Notes: generated by a model from the letters alone, not told the origin. 64,000 bases of DNA from Hibiscus mutabilis (GCA_019671005.1 CM033745.1:5441146-5505145); one strand, 5' to 3'. Positions 1-13,600 are shown, numbered from the stretch's first letter. Made by a program: numbers and translations.

Positions 1-3000
1 GTCCGGGAGTTGGTTACGCGTGGGGAAGGATTAGCACCCCCATCACACCCGGAACTCGGTACCAAAACATTTGTTGCTCTTAAAAGGATTGAAAATTATT
101 AAAATTTAAATTGAATTTAATTTGGAGTTCTTAGATCAAAATTAACCTTGATTGCACGGGCTTTATCGAATTGGTGGATTAAAATTAATTAGACATTTAA
201 TTAATAAGGTTGACGATATGTCGGACCATAGATTAAACTGACATCTAATAAGCCCGACTGTCGTGTTAATTTATGGTTCGACTTCCGTACGTCACCTTTA
301 TGCATGATGCAGACATTTAAGTATGATGTGATGATCTTGTTAGCTTTTAATCCATTTGCCTTGAGATGGAAATGATTAATCCGAATATTTGGTTAACATC
401 TTTTAAGCTCGGACTGTTACGACACAAATATTAGAATTAATAAATACCTTCTATTTTATGATTTAGATTGATTAGATATGCAATTAAGATTAAAGATTAC
501 ATGGATGTCAACTAAAGTATGACAACCAAGGGCATGAATGTAAACATTTAAAAGGAAGACCCAATTTAATATATATAGCCCAATTATGTATTTAGCCCTA
601 AAAGATTAAGAAACTCAATTTATGGTGACTAAATTGTAATTTAATGCTAAGTTAAACTTAAAATTGATTTTCCCTTAAAGTAATTAAGAAATGTTCAATT
701 AATTTAATGAATTTAAATTCACTAAATTAATCTGAACTCTAATCTAACTAAGGCTTTAAAAAACCTAAGGCTAATTTAATTCTAGGAGCGTGCCCCTATA
801 AGACGAGCGCACGATCTAGATTAATTAAATTAATTCACTTAATTCCAATCTAAAGCCCAAAAGCCTAAAACTGCTAAAACTAAGCCCAAAACCAAATCCC
901 AAACCATTAAAACCAAATCTAAAGGCTTAGAGCCCATAAACTAAAAAAAAGGCCCAACAAACTTAATTTAGAAAATTAATCCCAATATATACAAAAAAGG
1001 ATCTAACACAAGAGCAAGTATATATGTAAAAACATAAATAACATATATTATAAAGAAACATCTTGTAAAATTTATGAAGTAATGTATATATATATATATA
1101 TATATTATATTTTAAATATGTAAATTATATGTAAACTTTACAAACCACATATATACATATATATATATATAAATCACATACTTTAAAAAAACAAACTATT
1201 TTAAAAGAAAGCTATATATATATATATATACACACGACAATCTTTTTATAAAATTACGTAAAAATTTGCATTTAATGGTAATATATATTTTTAGATACAA
1301 ATAATTTTTTTAAAAAATATATATTACATACTAAAAAACATATTATATATATATTTTTTATAGAAAACCATATTATACCTATATTTAAAGTTGCATGTGG
1401 TTATTATTTATATTCTATATGTTATGTATCATAAAACCGTGTATTATATATACATTTATAAAAAAATACATAAAATCCTATATGGTATATATTATATTTA
1501 AAAGAAATATTATGATGTTAATGGACTACATATTATACAAATTAGGCGCAGAATATATCACATAATATGTAAAATTATATGATGGCCACTATGTCATATT
1601 CTTAATATATATGCACAAATATAAAAAAAGGACTATATCATTTAACATTACATTTGGGCTAAAAAAAACAAAAGGATAAGAAGATACCCCAAGGCCCACC
1701 GGTTTGGGCTCATAGACTGGATCGGGCCGGGTTTGCGGGTCGGTTCGACGGGTTTTGGAGGATAATCGAGTCAGATGGATGACAGGTTTAGCCGGTTAGG
1801 GGACCGGTTCCACCAGTTATAATCAAATAAAGGGATTATAACCCTTACTTTCTTCTTCTTCCACACAGACAAAGAAGAAAGCTCAAAAGAAACCCTAGCC
1901 CTTCCTGCCCGCCGCTTACTGCCGCCGTTTTGGTGGTCAGAATCGTTATCCGTCACCACCAACAGACTCCTCTTGCCGTCGCCTTCCTTTTCTTTGGACC
2001 GATTTCACCGAGAATGTCCAGGATATCCTGAAATGAAACAAAAAATTCTCCAACGTTTAAAGGCGTCGATTTGTCGCCGTCCACTGTCGGATCTGCACGA
2101 AATCGAAGTATGTCACTCCCCTCCCTGTGGCACTTCAGTTCACCGTTGAGATTCACCGATAGAGCCTCCGATTACCAGAGATCTAGTCAGGGTTAAGTTT
2201 CGGTGATCGAATATTTTGTACCGGTTAAATAATTAGCTCGATCTTGTACCTAATTTGGAGCAATAAAGGTTGTTCGGGCTAATCGTATCAGTTTATTATT
2301 ATTTTTATTATATTTATTAGTAAAAAAGTGGGGGACCCACGGCAATTCCTTCAAATTGAAAGAATTGGCCGTGAAATCCCCACATTAGGGGATGACGCAG
2401 CAAGGGCCATCCACCACGTGGCATGGGGGAGAATTAATCCCAAAAAGTTTGCCACGACTCCAAGCCCTCGTAGAGGATGGAGAATGCAATTAGGCCCGGC
2501 CAATTTGAGTATATATAGGGGAAATTATGCGCAGAAAATAGAGAGAAAAGAAGGGAAAAAATAATAGGTTCAATGATAGGTTGGTAAGCCCGAGTTCTTC
2601 GGTTCGACAATTTGAATCCTCGTTATCGATTGGGGTTGATACAGAATAACCGTCATCTCTTCCGAAAGCCACGGATAAAGGCACTGTTCTTCGAAAGTTT
2701 TAAAAATGTCGGGTTGTCGAGGTGAGTGTAGTTGAGTCAAGGGATAGGGTCGGTGCCATCCCGTTGCATTATTTTATGATTATGTTTGTATTTGTTTAAG
2801 GGCTCCCGTAGAGCAATTATGTCGAATTTGATTGGCAAATCTGGTAAGTACCTGCATTGCTTTGATATGTGCAAATATGACTATGATATGCTATACGTAT
2901 GTGATATATGAAATTAATATGAAATGTGACATAATATGGAGCTAAGGCTCATTTTGATATTTGATATGATATGACTTAAAAAATATATGGACTATGTGAA

Positions 3001-5337
3001 TTTGTGTAATTATGGACATTGGATACAATTGGCATGCCATAAGATTATTGAGCTCGGTTAAGTAAGGGATGACTACGGTCCAGGGCTACGGCCTATATGT
3101 AAGGGATATATCTCCGGAGCTACGGCTCAAGGGCTACGGCCCATTCTTCGTTATATGTGTTGGTGTACAAGGGAATCCGTGTATACAATGGTACCTAACG
3201 TGATATGTGCCTATGAATTGTGCTATGACATTATGATTATGATATGCTATGTGAATATGAAAGCATGGGAATATGTGTAATAAGCATGAATTGTGCATAG
3301 TATAATATGACTACTTATATATTTGATTATCATGCATTTCATTGTAAATGTTATAACTACCTCACTAGGCTATGTAAGCCTAACATGTGTGTCTCATGCA
3401 TTTTCAGGACCTTGATCAACTCCGAGCCTTGATCGTGTTATTGCGGTTGCAAGTCACGTCTCTACCATATATGTACGTTATCTTTTGCTATAAACTCCCA
3501 GTAAAGTGGAATATGGTCCAGCTTGTTTTGTATAAGCCTTTCTATGATTGTATGATGACTTGATAATATGGTTTTGTCGTATTCTTAGAATGGCTAGATT
3601 TGGATAAGTTAAAATGATTAAAAAGTGCCTAAAATGAGCCTAAGGTGAAAACTTGGTAAATGGATTCCGAACGCCCCAAAATTTGAAGTACCAATAGGAA
3701 CATGATTTGTAAGTGTACTGGTAAAATTCGGTAAGGTTTGGAAATCACCCGATAGGTTAATGTGAATAACAAAACGATTTTGAACAGTTTACAAAATGGT
3801 CACCAAATATTGTATCGTCTAATCAGATAGGTAAATGACCTCCGCTAGTGATGAAATTTCACAGGCTAATAATTAGTAAGATTAATTTTAGTATGATAAC
3901 CATGAATTTCGGTTAAGGACCTTTAAATTATAAAATTTACAATTTAGTCCCTAAGGTTAAGAAAAGTTTAAAATTGACCCAAACTCCGATTAAGTTTAGT
4001 AACCAACAAGTGGATAAGTCTTAAGAATAATAAATATGATACTTAGATTAGATTTTGAACTCTAAAACTTTTTCCGAACCTCTAATTAGTCTTTCGATAA
4101 TACTATCCGATCCGGATCTCTACCAGACCGAGAATGGGGTGTTACAGTAAAACTCTTCTCGTTCTACTTTTTGTTCTTGCTTTTTTCGATTCGAATTTAA
4201 ATACTCATAATAAAAATACATAGAATGTGAATGGTTGAATTTTTTTTGTTTGTTCTTGTTGTGTCTGGATTCGAAATTGACAGGGGAAGTTGTCAAAAGT
4301 TTTATTTTTCATTTCATTCTTGAATATGAAAAAACTTCCAGTTACAATCTAATTACATCCTTTTATTTCCAATCTTTGTTTACATTTCCAAGCAACCATT
4401 AATTGGATTACCGTGGGTGATGATGTATGGGATTAGGCTTTGCTAACCTTTTCTTTTTTTATTGTTTCTGCCCATACATGGTGGTTGGGAGCCAGTGATG
4501 ATGTTACGAGATTGCCGGCGACGAAGCCACGTGGCCGGAAGATGAATCGGCAGCGGCGCATAGAAGATGAAACGGCCGCGCGTGGGCTTCATGCACGCGT
4601 AGAAGGTGGAGCAACGACACGTAGGGCGATTGGCAGATCTAGACGGCCGGTTCCGGTTTAATCTGAATCGTTGGATCAAATTTGATCCAACGATCAGATT
4701 TGAGGTGGCTGCAAGAAAAGAAAAAGAGTAATCAGATTTTAGGGTTTTTGCTTGTATTGGACATGGGCTAGAAATGGGCTTATATGATGTATTATTATTA
4801 TTATTATTATTTATGTAAATGGATTGGAATAAAACATTTGGGCTTTATTTATTTAATCTGTTTATATATATTTATATTTTTTCTCTTTAATTAATTATCA
4901 ACCCATATTATAATAATTCTAATAATTTTTATAACATATATACATACGCACCATACAAACGTTAATACACACATAATACGTACATACAATTACACATGCA
5001 ATATACATTCTTAGTTAAGTATTAATGGCATTGAAATAACGAAAACATACATACACGCACATAATATTCACACTCACATTAAAACAATAGTAAACACATA
5101 TAATATACTAATAACACATACATACAATTGTATATTACAAGCAATTTTGACAAACAACACATATATGTTCATGTCTTATATAGACATGCATAATAATCAC
5201 ACACTTATGATACATACTTAATACGTATAATAACACACATGAACCCATTTTATAATCACCTAATATTATAAACATTATAAGCCCATTATTGCAAAATAAA
5301 GAAAACGTGTTAACCCCAGACAAAATTAGTGATTACA
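1..5337 (-). repeat. 3' LTR of element A (first ~241 bp off-window, interrupted by an insertion)
   Basis: It is homologous along its length to 17303-20710. Both begin with the block GGTTACGCGTGGGGAAGGAT and both end with GTGATTACA (minus-strand LTR start TGTAATCACTAATTTTGTCC). Without the foreign insertion at about 2180-4146 the LTR would be near 3.6 kb, matching the other copy. The short reading frames inside it recur at the same place in the other LTR and match nothing recognisable. The LTR is AT-rich with TA microsatellites near 1089-1105 and 1160-1230. Confidence 0.9.
2180..4146 (+). mobile_element. About 2-kb insertion inside the LTR, probably a solo LTR of another family
   Basis: This block is absent from the paired LTR: sequence up to about 2178 aligns with 19460-19515, and 4147 onward resumes at 19539. 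The right end is GGGGTGTTACA, a terminus typical of many plant gypsy LTRs. A TATA-like box (GAGTATATATAGGG, 2507-2520) sits where an LTR promoter would be, which favours plus orientation. No ORF with protein homology is seen. The left boundary is uncertain by about 20 bases, because roughly 18 bases of the target seem lost or changed and I could not define a clean target-site duplication. Confidence 0.6.
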
Positions 5338-5354
5338 GCTGCCCCTCTTTGTTT
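5338..5354 (-). other. Polypurine tract of element A
   Basis: On the minus strand AAACAAAGAGGGGCAGC lies directly before the 3' LTR start (TGTAATCAC). This is the expected position and composition for the plus-strand primer of reverse transcription. Elements B (CAAAGAGGGGCAAC) and C (AAAGAGGGGTAGC) have nearly the same tract. Confidence 0.85.
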
Positions 5355-5399
5355 ATACTTGTAAAACAAGAATAAAGCAAAGACTATAAGCACTAATTT

Positions 5400-5860
5400 T
5401 GTCCTACTTCCCTGTCAGATGATTTGCTCTTCCAAAATGGCATCGAGCAAATCCGAATAACTTATTTCCCTGAATCGGCAGAAAACAACTGGGTAGCACC
5501 GGTATGTCTTTCTTGATTGGCAACGAACAAACAGTTACTAAACGACTCATTCTTCTAGAGCGGTAGTGAACGAATCCAAATATACTTCAGACGACTCATT
5601 CTTCCGAAGCGGTATTGAATAAATCCGAATAACTTTGTTTTCCCGAAACGGCCGAAAACAATCTTGGTGACGCTGAGATGTCCCTCCGAAATGGCAGAAA
5701 ACATACCCCAACGAAGATGGCATGTTCCTCCGAAGTGGTAGCGAACAAATATGAGTTCTTCAAATAAGGGTTCTATGAAGGCTTCCACCCTTTGTGAGCC
5801 TGAACGGATAGGCCTATTTTCTTCTTCCCTTTTATGCAAGGTTCTATTATCACGTCTCTT
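5400..5860 (-). repeat. Degenerate tandem repeats in the 3' untranslated region of element A
   Basis: About seven imperfect units of 50-70 bases repeat words such as CCGAAACGGC, GCGGTAGTGAACGAATCC and TTCCGAA. They lie between the integrase end (6991) and the PPT. Hypervariable tandem repeats in this interval are a known feature of Tat/Ogre 3' UTRs. The 94-residue minus-strand frame over this stretch reflects the repeats and is not a recognisable protein. Confidence 0.65.
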
Positions 5861-6990
5861 TCACTGGAAAGTAGCGTGTTTGAAATCCTTTGCTTGAAAA
5901 TTCCTTTCAAGTTTCCACTTCGGCGTCTGTTTCTCTTCTTTAGGAGGTACCCGATCTATCTTTCAAATACCCGCAAAAGAAATGAAATGCTATGATGATA
6001 TGAGTTAGCATGCCCCTACCCTAGGGATGTCTAACTAAGTGTGATGGATGAGTGACACTAATTTACTCGGACACTTTTCCTGTTTGGTTTATTGATTTTG
6101 ATCTTCCTTTGTTTTCTTCCCCTCTTCCTTGTAACGGCGGTGCCTCATTTGTCACTCAGGTTCACCATTTATGCCCCCTTTTGAACCCGTGGTCCTTTCA
6201 TTCTAAAGCGCATTTTCAGGTTTTCACTTTAGACTTGTACTTCTCCAAAACGCCCTTTACAGGTTTTCGCTTCAGTTCTTTTTTCTTTTCTTTCTTCTTT
6301 TTCTTCCTTTTCTTTTTATTCTTTTTCTATTTATTCTTTTTCTTTTTCTTTTTTGTTCTTTTGGGTGCCCTTCTGAGTTTTCGCCCTTAGCTCCTTCAGT
6401 TTCAATATGTAAGGTACTCATTGTCTTTCTTTGGTAAATCATTTTGATTTCACCCTCAACGATCTTTTTGTCTTAACCTTGGTAGATTCGTCTTCTATCT
6501 TGGAACAACCTGCACTTAGTAGGTTAAATCATAGTAATACCAAAAAATCCTTTGCATTCTCGTGATCTATGCCAATTCATCTGTGAGATGATTATAAGAC
6601 AGACAACAGAAATGAGAATAATATTTTATTAATACTTAGAGAAACATTAACAAAATTTTGAAAGTCATAGCAAACATGAGAAAGAATAATATCGACTGTA
6701 TAAACAATGAGAATCCATCGACCATAGTAGATATTTCACTCGCCATCTTGGTTACAATTCTTGACGACCTAAGGATTGAAGCATCGTTCTCCAACGAAGT
6801 CTGTCAGTTGTATGCCGAAATTCCCGTGTGTCTGAACCGTCATGTCTAAATTTTTAATTCAAATCACCTCCTTGGTTTAAAGTCGCCCACATTTGGGTTT
6901 TTGCCCTAAACCCTTTTTCTCTTTTTTTCTTTTTTCTTTCTTTTTCTTTCTTTTTCTTTCTTTTTCCCATTTTTTTCTTCTTCTTTTTCT
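5861..6990. other. Non-coding 3' UTR of element A with long polypyrimidine tracts
   Basis: No coding capacity is supported. Two T/C-rich tracts (CTTTTT-type, about 6275-6360 and 6905-6985) are polypurine in the element's sense direction. Phrases such as CCCTTTACAGGTTTTCGC and GTGCCCTTCTGAGTTTTCGC recur here and in the same interval of element B, so this is a conserved 3' UTR module. Confidence 0.6.
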
Positions 6991-9900
6991 TCAGGCATAA
7001 TACTTTTTTACAGAGTCCAAGTTTACTGGGTTGCTCAACTCTTCCCCCTCCATCTCGGCTAGGATTAAGGCTCCTTCAAAGAAGGCATTCTTTACAACAT
7101 AAGGCCATTCCCAATTAGGCATCCACTTCCCTCGGAAGTCCTTTTGGTTAAGTAAGATCTTTTTAAGCACCAGATCCTCCTCTTGAAACTCTCTAGGGTG
7201 AACCTTTTTGTTATTGGCTCACATCATCCTTTTTGATACATTTGGATATGACAGACGACCTTCAACCTTTTCTCTTCTACGAGGTTCAATTAATCAATTC
7301 TAGCTTGCATCTATTCGGCCTCATCCAACTTTACTTCGTTCAAAATTCGAAGTGATGGAATCTCTACCTCAATGGGTAAAACTGCCTCCATGCCATATAC
7401 CAAAGAGTACGTCGTTACCCTGGTGGAGGTGGACATAGGTTTGATAAGCAAACAGGGAAAATGTAGCTTTTCATGCAATCTTTGTAATTTTCCATGGTTT
7501 TTGCTATGATCTTTTTTATATTCTTATTTGCTACTTCCACTGCTCCGTTCATCTTAGGGCGATAAATAGTAGAATTGTGATGTACAATTTTGAACTATTC
7601 ACACACCTCAGTCATCAATTTGTTATTCAAGTTGAAAGTATTGTCGATGATGATCCTCTCGGGTAGGCCATAACAACATATAATTTTTTTCTTGAGGAAC
7701 TTGCAAACTGTTGCTCTTGTGATGTTGGCATACGAGGCAGCTTCTACCCATTTGGTGAAGTAATCAATGGCTACCAAGATGAAACGATGCCCGTTAGAAG
7801 CTTCTGGGTGTATCTGACCAACGAAGTCTATTCCCCATGCAACAAAAGACCAAGGTGAGTTCATGACGTGAAGTGGTACTGGTGGGGAACGTATCTTATC
7901 GGTGTAGATCTGGAATTTATGGTATTTCTTTGCATAATTGATGCAATCTCCCTCCATTGTTGACTAGAAGTAGCCGTATCTCATGATTTTCCTAGCCATC
8001 GAGAACCCACTAGCGTGGGTTCCGCATAAACCTCTATGGACCTCCGCTAGAATAGTTTCGGCCTCTCAAGCATCGACACATCTCAACAGTATCTGATCTT
8101 TTCTTTTTTTATACAAAACCTCTCCATCAAGGAAGTACCCCGATGCCAACCTTCTGATAGTTCTTTTCTCGTTATCGTTGGCGTCTTTTGGGTAAGTTTG
8201 GTACTTGATATACTGAAGGATGTCATAGTACCATGAATTGCCATCCTTTTCCTCTTTCAAACTATAGCAATGGGCTGACACCTCAAAAGTTTTCATTTTG
8301 ATAGGCTTCATTTCGGCTGTCCCATTTACTTTGAACACAGCGGCCATTTGGTTATCCTCTCTTGGCAAGTAGGTGAAACTGACTTCTTCAAAATTTCTGA
8401 TCAAATCTTGGATCAAATCATGATACTTGATTAGCTTCGGATCTCTGGTCTCCCACTCTTTTCGAAGTTGGTAGACTACCAAGGAAGAATCTCCAAAAAC
8501 CTGAAGCACCTTGATCTTCTTCTCAATGGCTGCTTGGAGTCCCATGACACAGGCTTCATACTTGTGAAAGGGTAGTGGTCATCCTCCAGGGAAATTAATA
8601 CTGCCCCTATTCCATGGCCTAGGGCATTCGACGCCCCGTCGAAATATAGCCTCTATCCCTCTTTCTGAGCAACAGATCTCTCTTTAGTAAAACCACATAT
8701 CAGATCCTCGTTTGGAAACTGGAAATCCAACGATTCATAATCATCCGAGGCGCAACTTTCCAGAAGATCTGCCATGACACTTCCTTTTACCGCTTTTTGG
8801 TTCACGTAAATGATGTCAAACTCTGACAAGAGCATTTGCCAACGGGCCATCTTCTCGGTCAATGCTGGCACTTTCATTAAAAATTTCAGCGGATCTATCC
8901 GGGAAATTAGACAGGTGGTATGATACAACATGTATTGCCGTAGCCGTTTAGTAGCTCATACTAATGAACAACATAACTTCTAAATTGGCGGGTACCTCGT
9001 TTCACAATCAGTGAACTTCTTGCTCAAATAGTAGATTACCCTTTCCTTCTTTCCTGAGTCATCATGTTATCCAAGTACACACCCATAGAGTTTTCAAAGA
9101 CTGTCAGGTACATGATCAATGGTCTATCCGGCACTGGTGCTACTAGAATTGAGGGATCAATCAAATACTTCTTGATCTTTTCTAGTGCCTCTTGACAATC
9201 TTCATCCTAGACCCCGGGTTATTCTTTCAGAGCAGTTTGAAGACAGGGTCACACTTATTAGTCAATTGGGATATGAACCGGGAGATGTTGTTTAACCTTC
9301 CTAAAAAACCTTAGACCTCCTTTTGTGTTCGCGGTAGTGGAAGATCTTGAATTACTTTCACCTTGTTGGGGTCAATCACGATGCTCTTATGACTTACCAC
9401 AAAGCCCAAAAGCTTCTCTGATGTGACTGCGAAGGTGCACTTGGCCGGGTTGAGCTTTAACTAATACTTTCTTAGCCTTCGAAAGAGTTTTCGCAAGTTT
9501 TGGATGTGCTCCTCCTCGGTCTTAGACTTGGCTATCATGCCATCCACGTACACCTCGATTTCCTTATGCATCATGTCATGAAACAAGGTTACCATGGCTC
9601 TTTGGTAAGTTGCCCCAGTATTTTTTAATCTGAAAAATATCACTTCGTAACAAAACGTGCCCCATATAGTTACAAAAGTAGTTTTCTCCATGTCCTCGGG
9701 GTGCATTTTGATCTGGTTGTACCCCGAAAAACCATCCATGAACGAGAACCAAGCATGGCACACAGTATTGTCCACTAAAGTATCAATATGGGGCAAAGAA
9801 AAGTTGTCTTTGGGGCTCGCCTTGTTAAGGTCTCTATAGTCTACACATATACGCACCTTCCCATCTTTCTTTAGTACCAACACGATATTGGCTACCCATT

Positions 9901-10373
9901 CTGGGTACTTAGAGACATCAAAAAATCCAGCTTCGAGTTGTTTTTTCATCTCTTCCCTGATTTTTAGTAACATGTTAGTTCTCATTCTTTGAAGTTTTTG
10001 TTGGACGGGCTTGCATTTTGGCCTAATGAGAAGTTTGTGCTTTACAATATCCGTGTTTAAGCCTGGCATATCTTGGTATGACCATGTGAATACGTCTCTA
10101 AATTCTATAAGCAATTCCACTAACCCATGTCTGACTTTTGGTGATAGGATACCTCCGATCTTTACTTCTTTCTTTTCTTCGTCCGTCCCTAAGTTTAAGA
10201 TCTCTATCTTCTCTTGGTGCGGAAGGATTTGCTTTTCCTCTTTGGCCATCATTCTTAGCAGCTATTTGGGAATCTTATCATTTTCTTCCTCTACCTCTAC
10301 AAAGTACATGGGTCGTTCGAAATCTACTTTAGGATTGAGTTCTACATCGTTCATACAGTTTATATTAAGGGGC
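6991..10373 (-). pseudogene. Element A pol remnant: RT, RNase H, archaeal-type RNase H, integrase
   Basis: Frame begins after the intron acceptor at 10373 and runs to a TGA at 6993-6991. RT (about 10250-9000) is readable with KKDGKVRICVDYRDLNKASP and the catalytic box at 9550-9539. That box reads YVDG instead of YVDD, so a catalytic aspartate is lost. RNase H lies at about 8931-8653 (ARWQMLLSEFDI). The second, archaeal-type RNase H is 8545-8066. Integrase is 8100-7000: the core keeps IDYFTKWVEAA, IIDN and NGAVEVANKN (D,D,E), but the zinc-finger CxxC has become YHKF. Many in-frame stops and frameshifts occur, for example 9330-8940 and after 7595. A dead copy. Confidence 0.9.
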
Positions 10374-10619
10374 CTGGACAATTTGGAGAGTGTGTATTGG
10401 GAAAGGAAAATTATAGTTTATGATTAACTAATGAAGAGGTAAGTAAATAAATAATGAATGAAATAGAATGAATGAAATGAATACCATGTTTTCCATTTGA
10501 GAAAAAGAAAAGGTAGATATATATTTCATTGCAGGCAAATGAACATGACATAGTTGCCCTTTTTACAAAAAATGTTCGTTACTTTCGGGCCAAAGTAACG
10601 GAGTGGTTCTAGGCATTAC
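10374..10619 (-). other. Predicted intron between gag-pro and pol of element A (stop-overlapping donor)
   Basis: On the minus strand the gag-pro frame ends at TAA (10618-10616) inside AAA|GTAATGCC, so a GT donor at 10619-10618 overlaps the stop. The acceptor TTGTCCAG|GC ends at 10374. Joining leaves AA plus G, a lysine codon, and continues in the pol frame. The intron is 246 bp and phase 2. Element B has the same arrangement, and introns at this place are established for Ogre elements. Splicing itself is inferred. Confidence 0.75.
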
Positions 10620-13600
10620 TTTAATTTATCCCTATTGAGTGCTGGCACAACCTTGAAGGTCCAATTGTTGAGCTCTTCTCCTGGGAGGCACGAGCGAATT
10701 TGGGCCAAAAACCGGTTAGGCTTGCTTCCGCCACCAATCATATTCAGATTCATTTCTTCTAAAGCCTCGTTGATTAGCTCTTCTTGGAGGCGCCTTTCAC
10801 CCTCATGGTTTGCCCTTTGTATGTCTTCCTCCGAGTTTCGAATCCCCCAAGATATGAAGATACCTCTGAAGTTTGAGTAGGTTATAGGAGCCCAGGGAAT
10901 GTCCTTCCCTCTCAACCTGGCCTTCCTCTGTTCTTGCCTCTTTTTCCATTCTTGTTTTTTTTGCAGAAAGTTAGGCTTATAGCCAAGTCCAAAGTTGTCT
11001 ACCTTGTGAATCACACTAACGGGATGAAGATGCCCTTGTAGATTCCTTCCTAAACCTTTATTATTTCTCTCTCATCTTTCCATGGTTTCGAATACCATCA
11101 CTTGGTGCAGTTTGACAATTTAGGGTGTGGAACTTTTCTCTCTTTAGCAACAAAAGTAGCATTGATAAGTTCTAAGGCTCTGAAGGTGCACTCTATCGCT
11201 TCTCCATTAGTATGGATGTACGGCGTATCCGGAGTCACTGAAGCGATGATGTCCTCTTCTACATTCACTGTTACTAATTTCCCCTCGGTGACAAACTTTA
11301 ACTTTTGATGGAGTGAGGATGGACGATGTTGACCAAGTGTATCCAAGGCCTTCCTAACAGTCAGTTGTAAGATGGTTAGATGTCCATGACCACGAAATCG
11401 ACCACATATTCAATGGGACCAATAAGTAGGGGTACTTCTATTTTCCCGACCACATCTCTTTGAGTCCCGTTGAAAACTCGTACCGTTTTATGACATGGTT
11501 TCATATGCGAGCTGTCGATTGGTAGTCGTTGTAGCGTGGATAATGACATGACATTCAATGTAGAGCCATTATCGATTAAAACGCCTATCAGCACATAACC
11601 TTTACAGTGAGCGGTGATGTTTAGGGCCTTGACGGACCTCGTGCCTTCACCTGGAATTTTGTCATCACTGAAAGTAATGTGATTAACATCGGTGATGTGA
11701 TTGATAATCTAATCCAATCTCCCAACAGAGATGTCTTTTGTAACGAATGTCTCATTCAAAACCTTCAACAATGCATCACGATGTTTTTCTGAATTCAGTA
11801 ACAGATCAAGTACTGAAATGCGAGCTGGTTGTTTCCAGAGTTGATCAACAACATTATACTCACTATGTTTTAGAAATTTCAAAAACTCTTGTGCATGTAT
11901 TTCTATGACGGGCTCCTTGATCTTTGAAGGTGGGTCTTCTCTGAACAACTTCTCGGGTCCAGCTCTTAGGTTTTTTAGAATGTAGCATCGACCACTTCTT
12001 GTTAGATTCCCATGTCACTTGCTTCTCTGCTATTCGGTTGTGCAGGTTCTGTCTCCATCGTCATTTTTGCCTCTTGTGCACTGGAAGATCCTAGAATCGA
12101 AACACTTACGACGTAATTCCATCAGACCATCTTGGTGTCTTTGAAAGGAAAAGACTTTAGGGTAGCAATTATGATTTTGGTAGCCACTTTTGGTTCACTT
12201 GCCTCGCTCATTCTGAGACCGAGGACAAGTGGCCTCTTTGCACTATATCTGGTTTCTTGACTCTCTGATGCACAGACTTCAAGCTCTTTTACTCTTTTCT
12301 CATTCTCAAAAAACTCAATCTCCTTGTTATCCATCATAGCTTGAAGTAAATGACAGAATTCCTCACAATGCTGAATATCATGATCTCCTAGTTGGTGGTA
12401 CTCACAATACAAGCCACATCCTTCTTTGACCAACACCATTCCCCGACTGATGAGGCTCCATGCACAACTGCTAAAAGACCTATCTTAAGGGAGATTGGAC
12501 TTCAAACACGCTCTTTTGGCTTTCTCGGTGCACTTGTGTTCAATGGCGTTTACACCCTGTCCCTCGTGGTTCGGCAACGGATTGTTGGCCGTACCAGGTT
12601 CCCCCTAACTGTAACACTCTAGCTCAAATCAGATTTCGAACAAACTTTTTGAATGTTATAAAGTTCTCAATTGAGTGTCCTAGGACATCGGTATGATACT
12701 CGTAGTGCTCCTTAGGGTTATATCAAGCCGGGTACGGTAGGTTATAGGGAGTAACGTGGTATGGTCGAACTAGATCGGCCTTGTACAGCTGCGAGTAGAG
12801 TTCTTTATAGGTAATTCGCAAAGGCGTAAAAGACCTATCATCCGTTTCCTTCTTAGGTCCCTTATCTTCTCTCTTGTTGAAGTTTCTGGAATTCCCTGCC
12901 GGGGCCTGTGGCTGGGAGATAGTGAAGTTCCTGGTCTTCTCAAAAGCGTTGGTGTTGTTCACTTCATGGTATTCTGCAAAATTACTAATAGGGTTACTGA
13001 TCAACCGATCATAAAGTGCCCCTTTTAGCGTATCCACGAACATCAAGGAAATCTCATGCTCATAAAGTGGTGGTTGAATTTAGGTTGCCACATCGCGCAA
13101 CCTTTGAGCATATTCACGAAGGGTCTTGTTGCGCTTTTGTTCCATGCCTTGTAACAACAGTCAGTTGGGAACTATGTCGGTTACATACTTATACTGATCA
13201 GTGAAAGCTTTCGCCAGATCTCTCCACGACTTGATTTGAGCTTTGGTTAGCTTATTGTACCACCTCAGAGCAGACCCTACTAAGTTGTCCTGAAAATAGT
13301 GAATCAAGAGTTTCTCATTGTTGGTAAAATCAGCCATCTTCCGGCAAAACATCACTATGTGAGCAGACGGACAGGTGATTCTATTGAACTTCTCAAAGTT
13401 TGGGGCCTTGAACTTATATGGGATCTCCACATTAGGAACCAGACTAAGTTTCCTAGCACTTAACCCATAGGGGTCATCCTCGTCTTCATTCACTCGGAGC
13501 TTTTCTTCTAGGTCTTTCCGAGTATCCTCTAATTGTTTAGTGGACTCCACTTTCATTTGGTTCAGCTTTTCTAATTCATCAAAATCTGGGATGCCATCCC

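Noticed and set aside
1771..2156. Paired small minus-strand ORFs, repeated at 19062-19495
   Set aside because: They are present in both LTR copies with many differences and no homology; LTR sequence, not a gene.
6052..6390. 112-codon plus-strand ORF rich in phenylalanine
   Set aside because: Translation of a polypyrimidine tract in the element A 3' UTR, antisense to the element.
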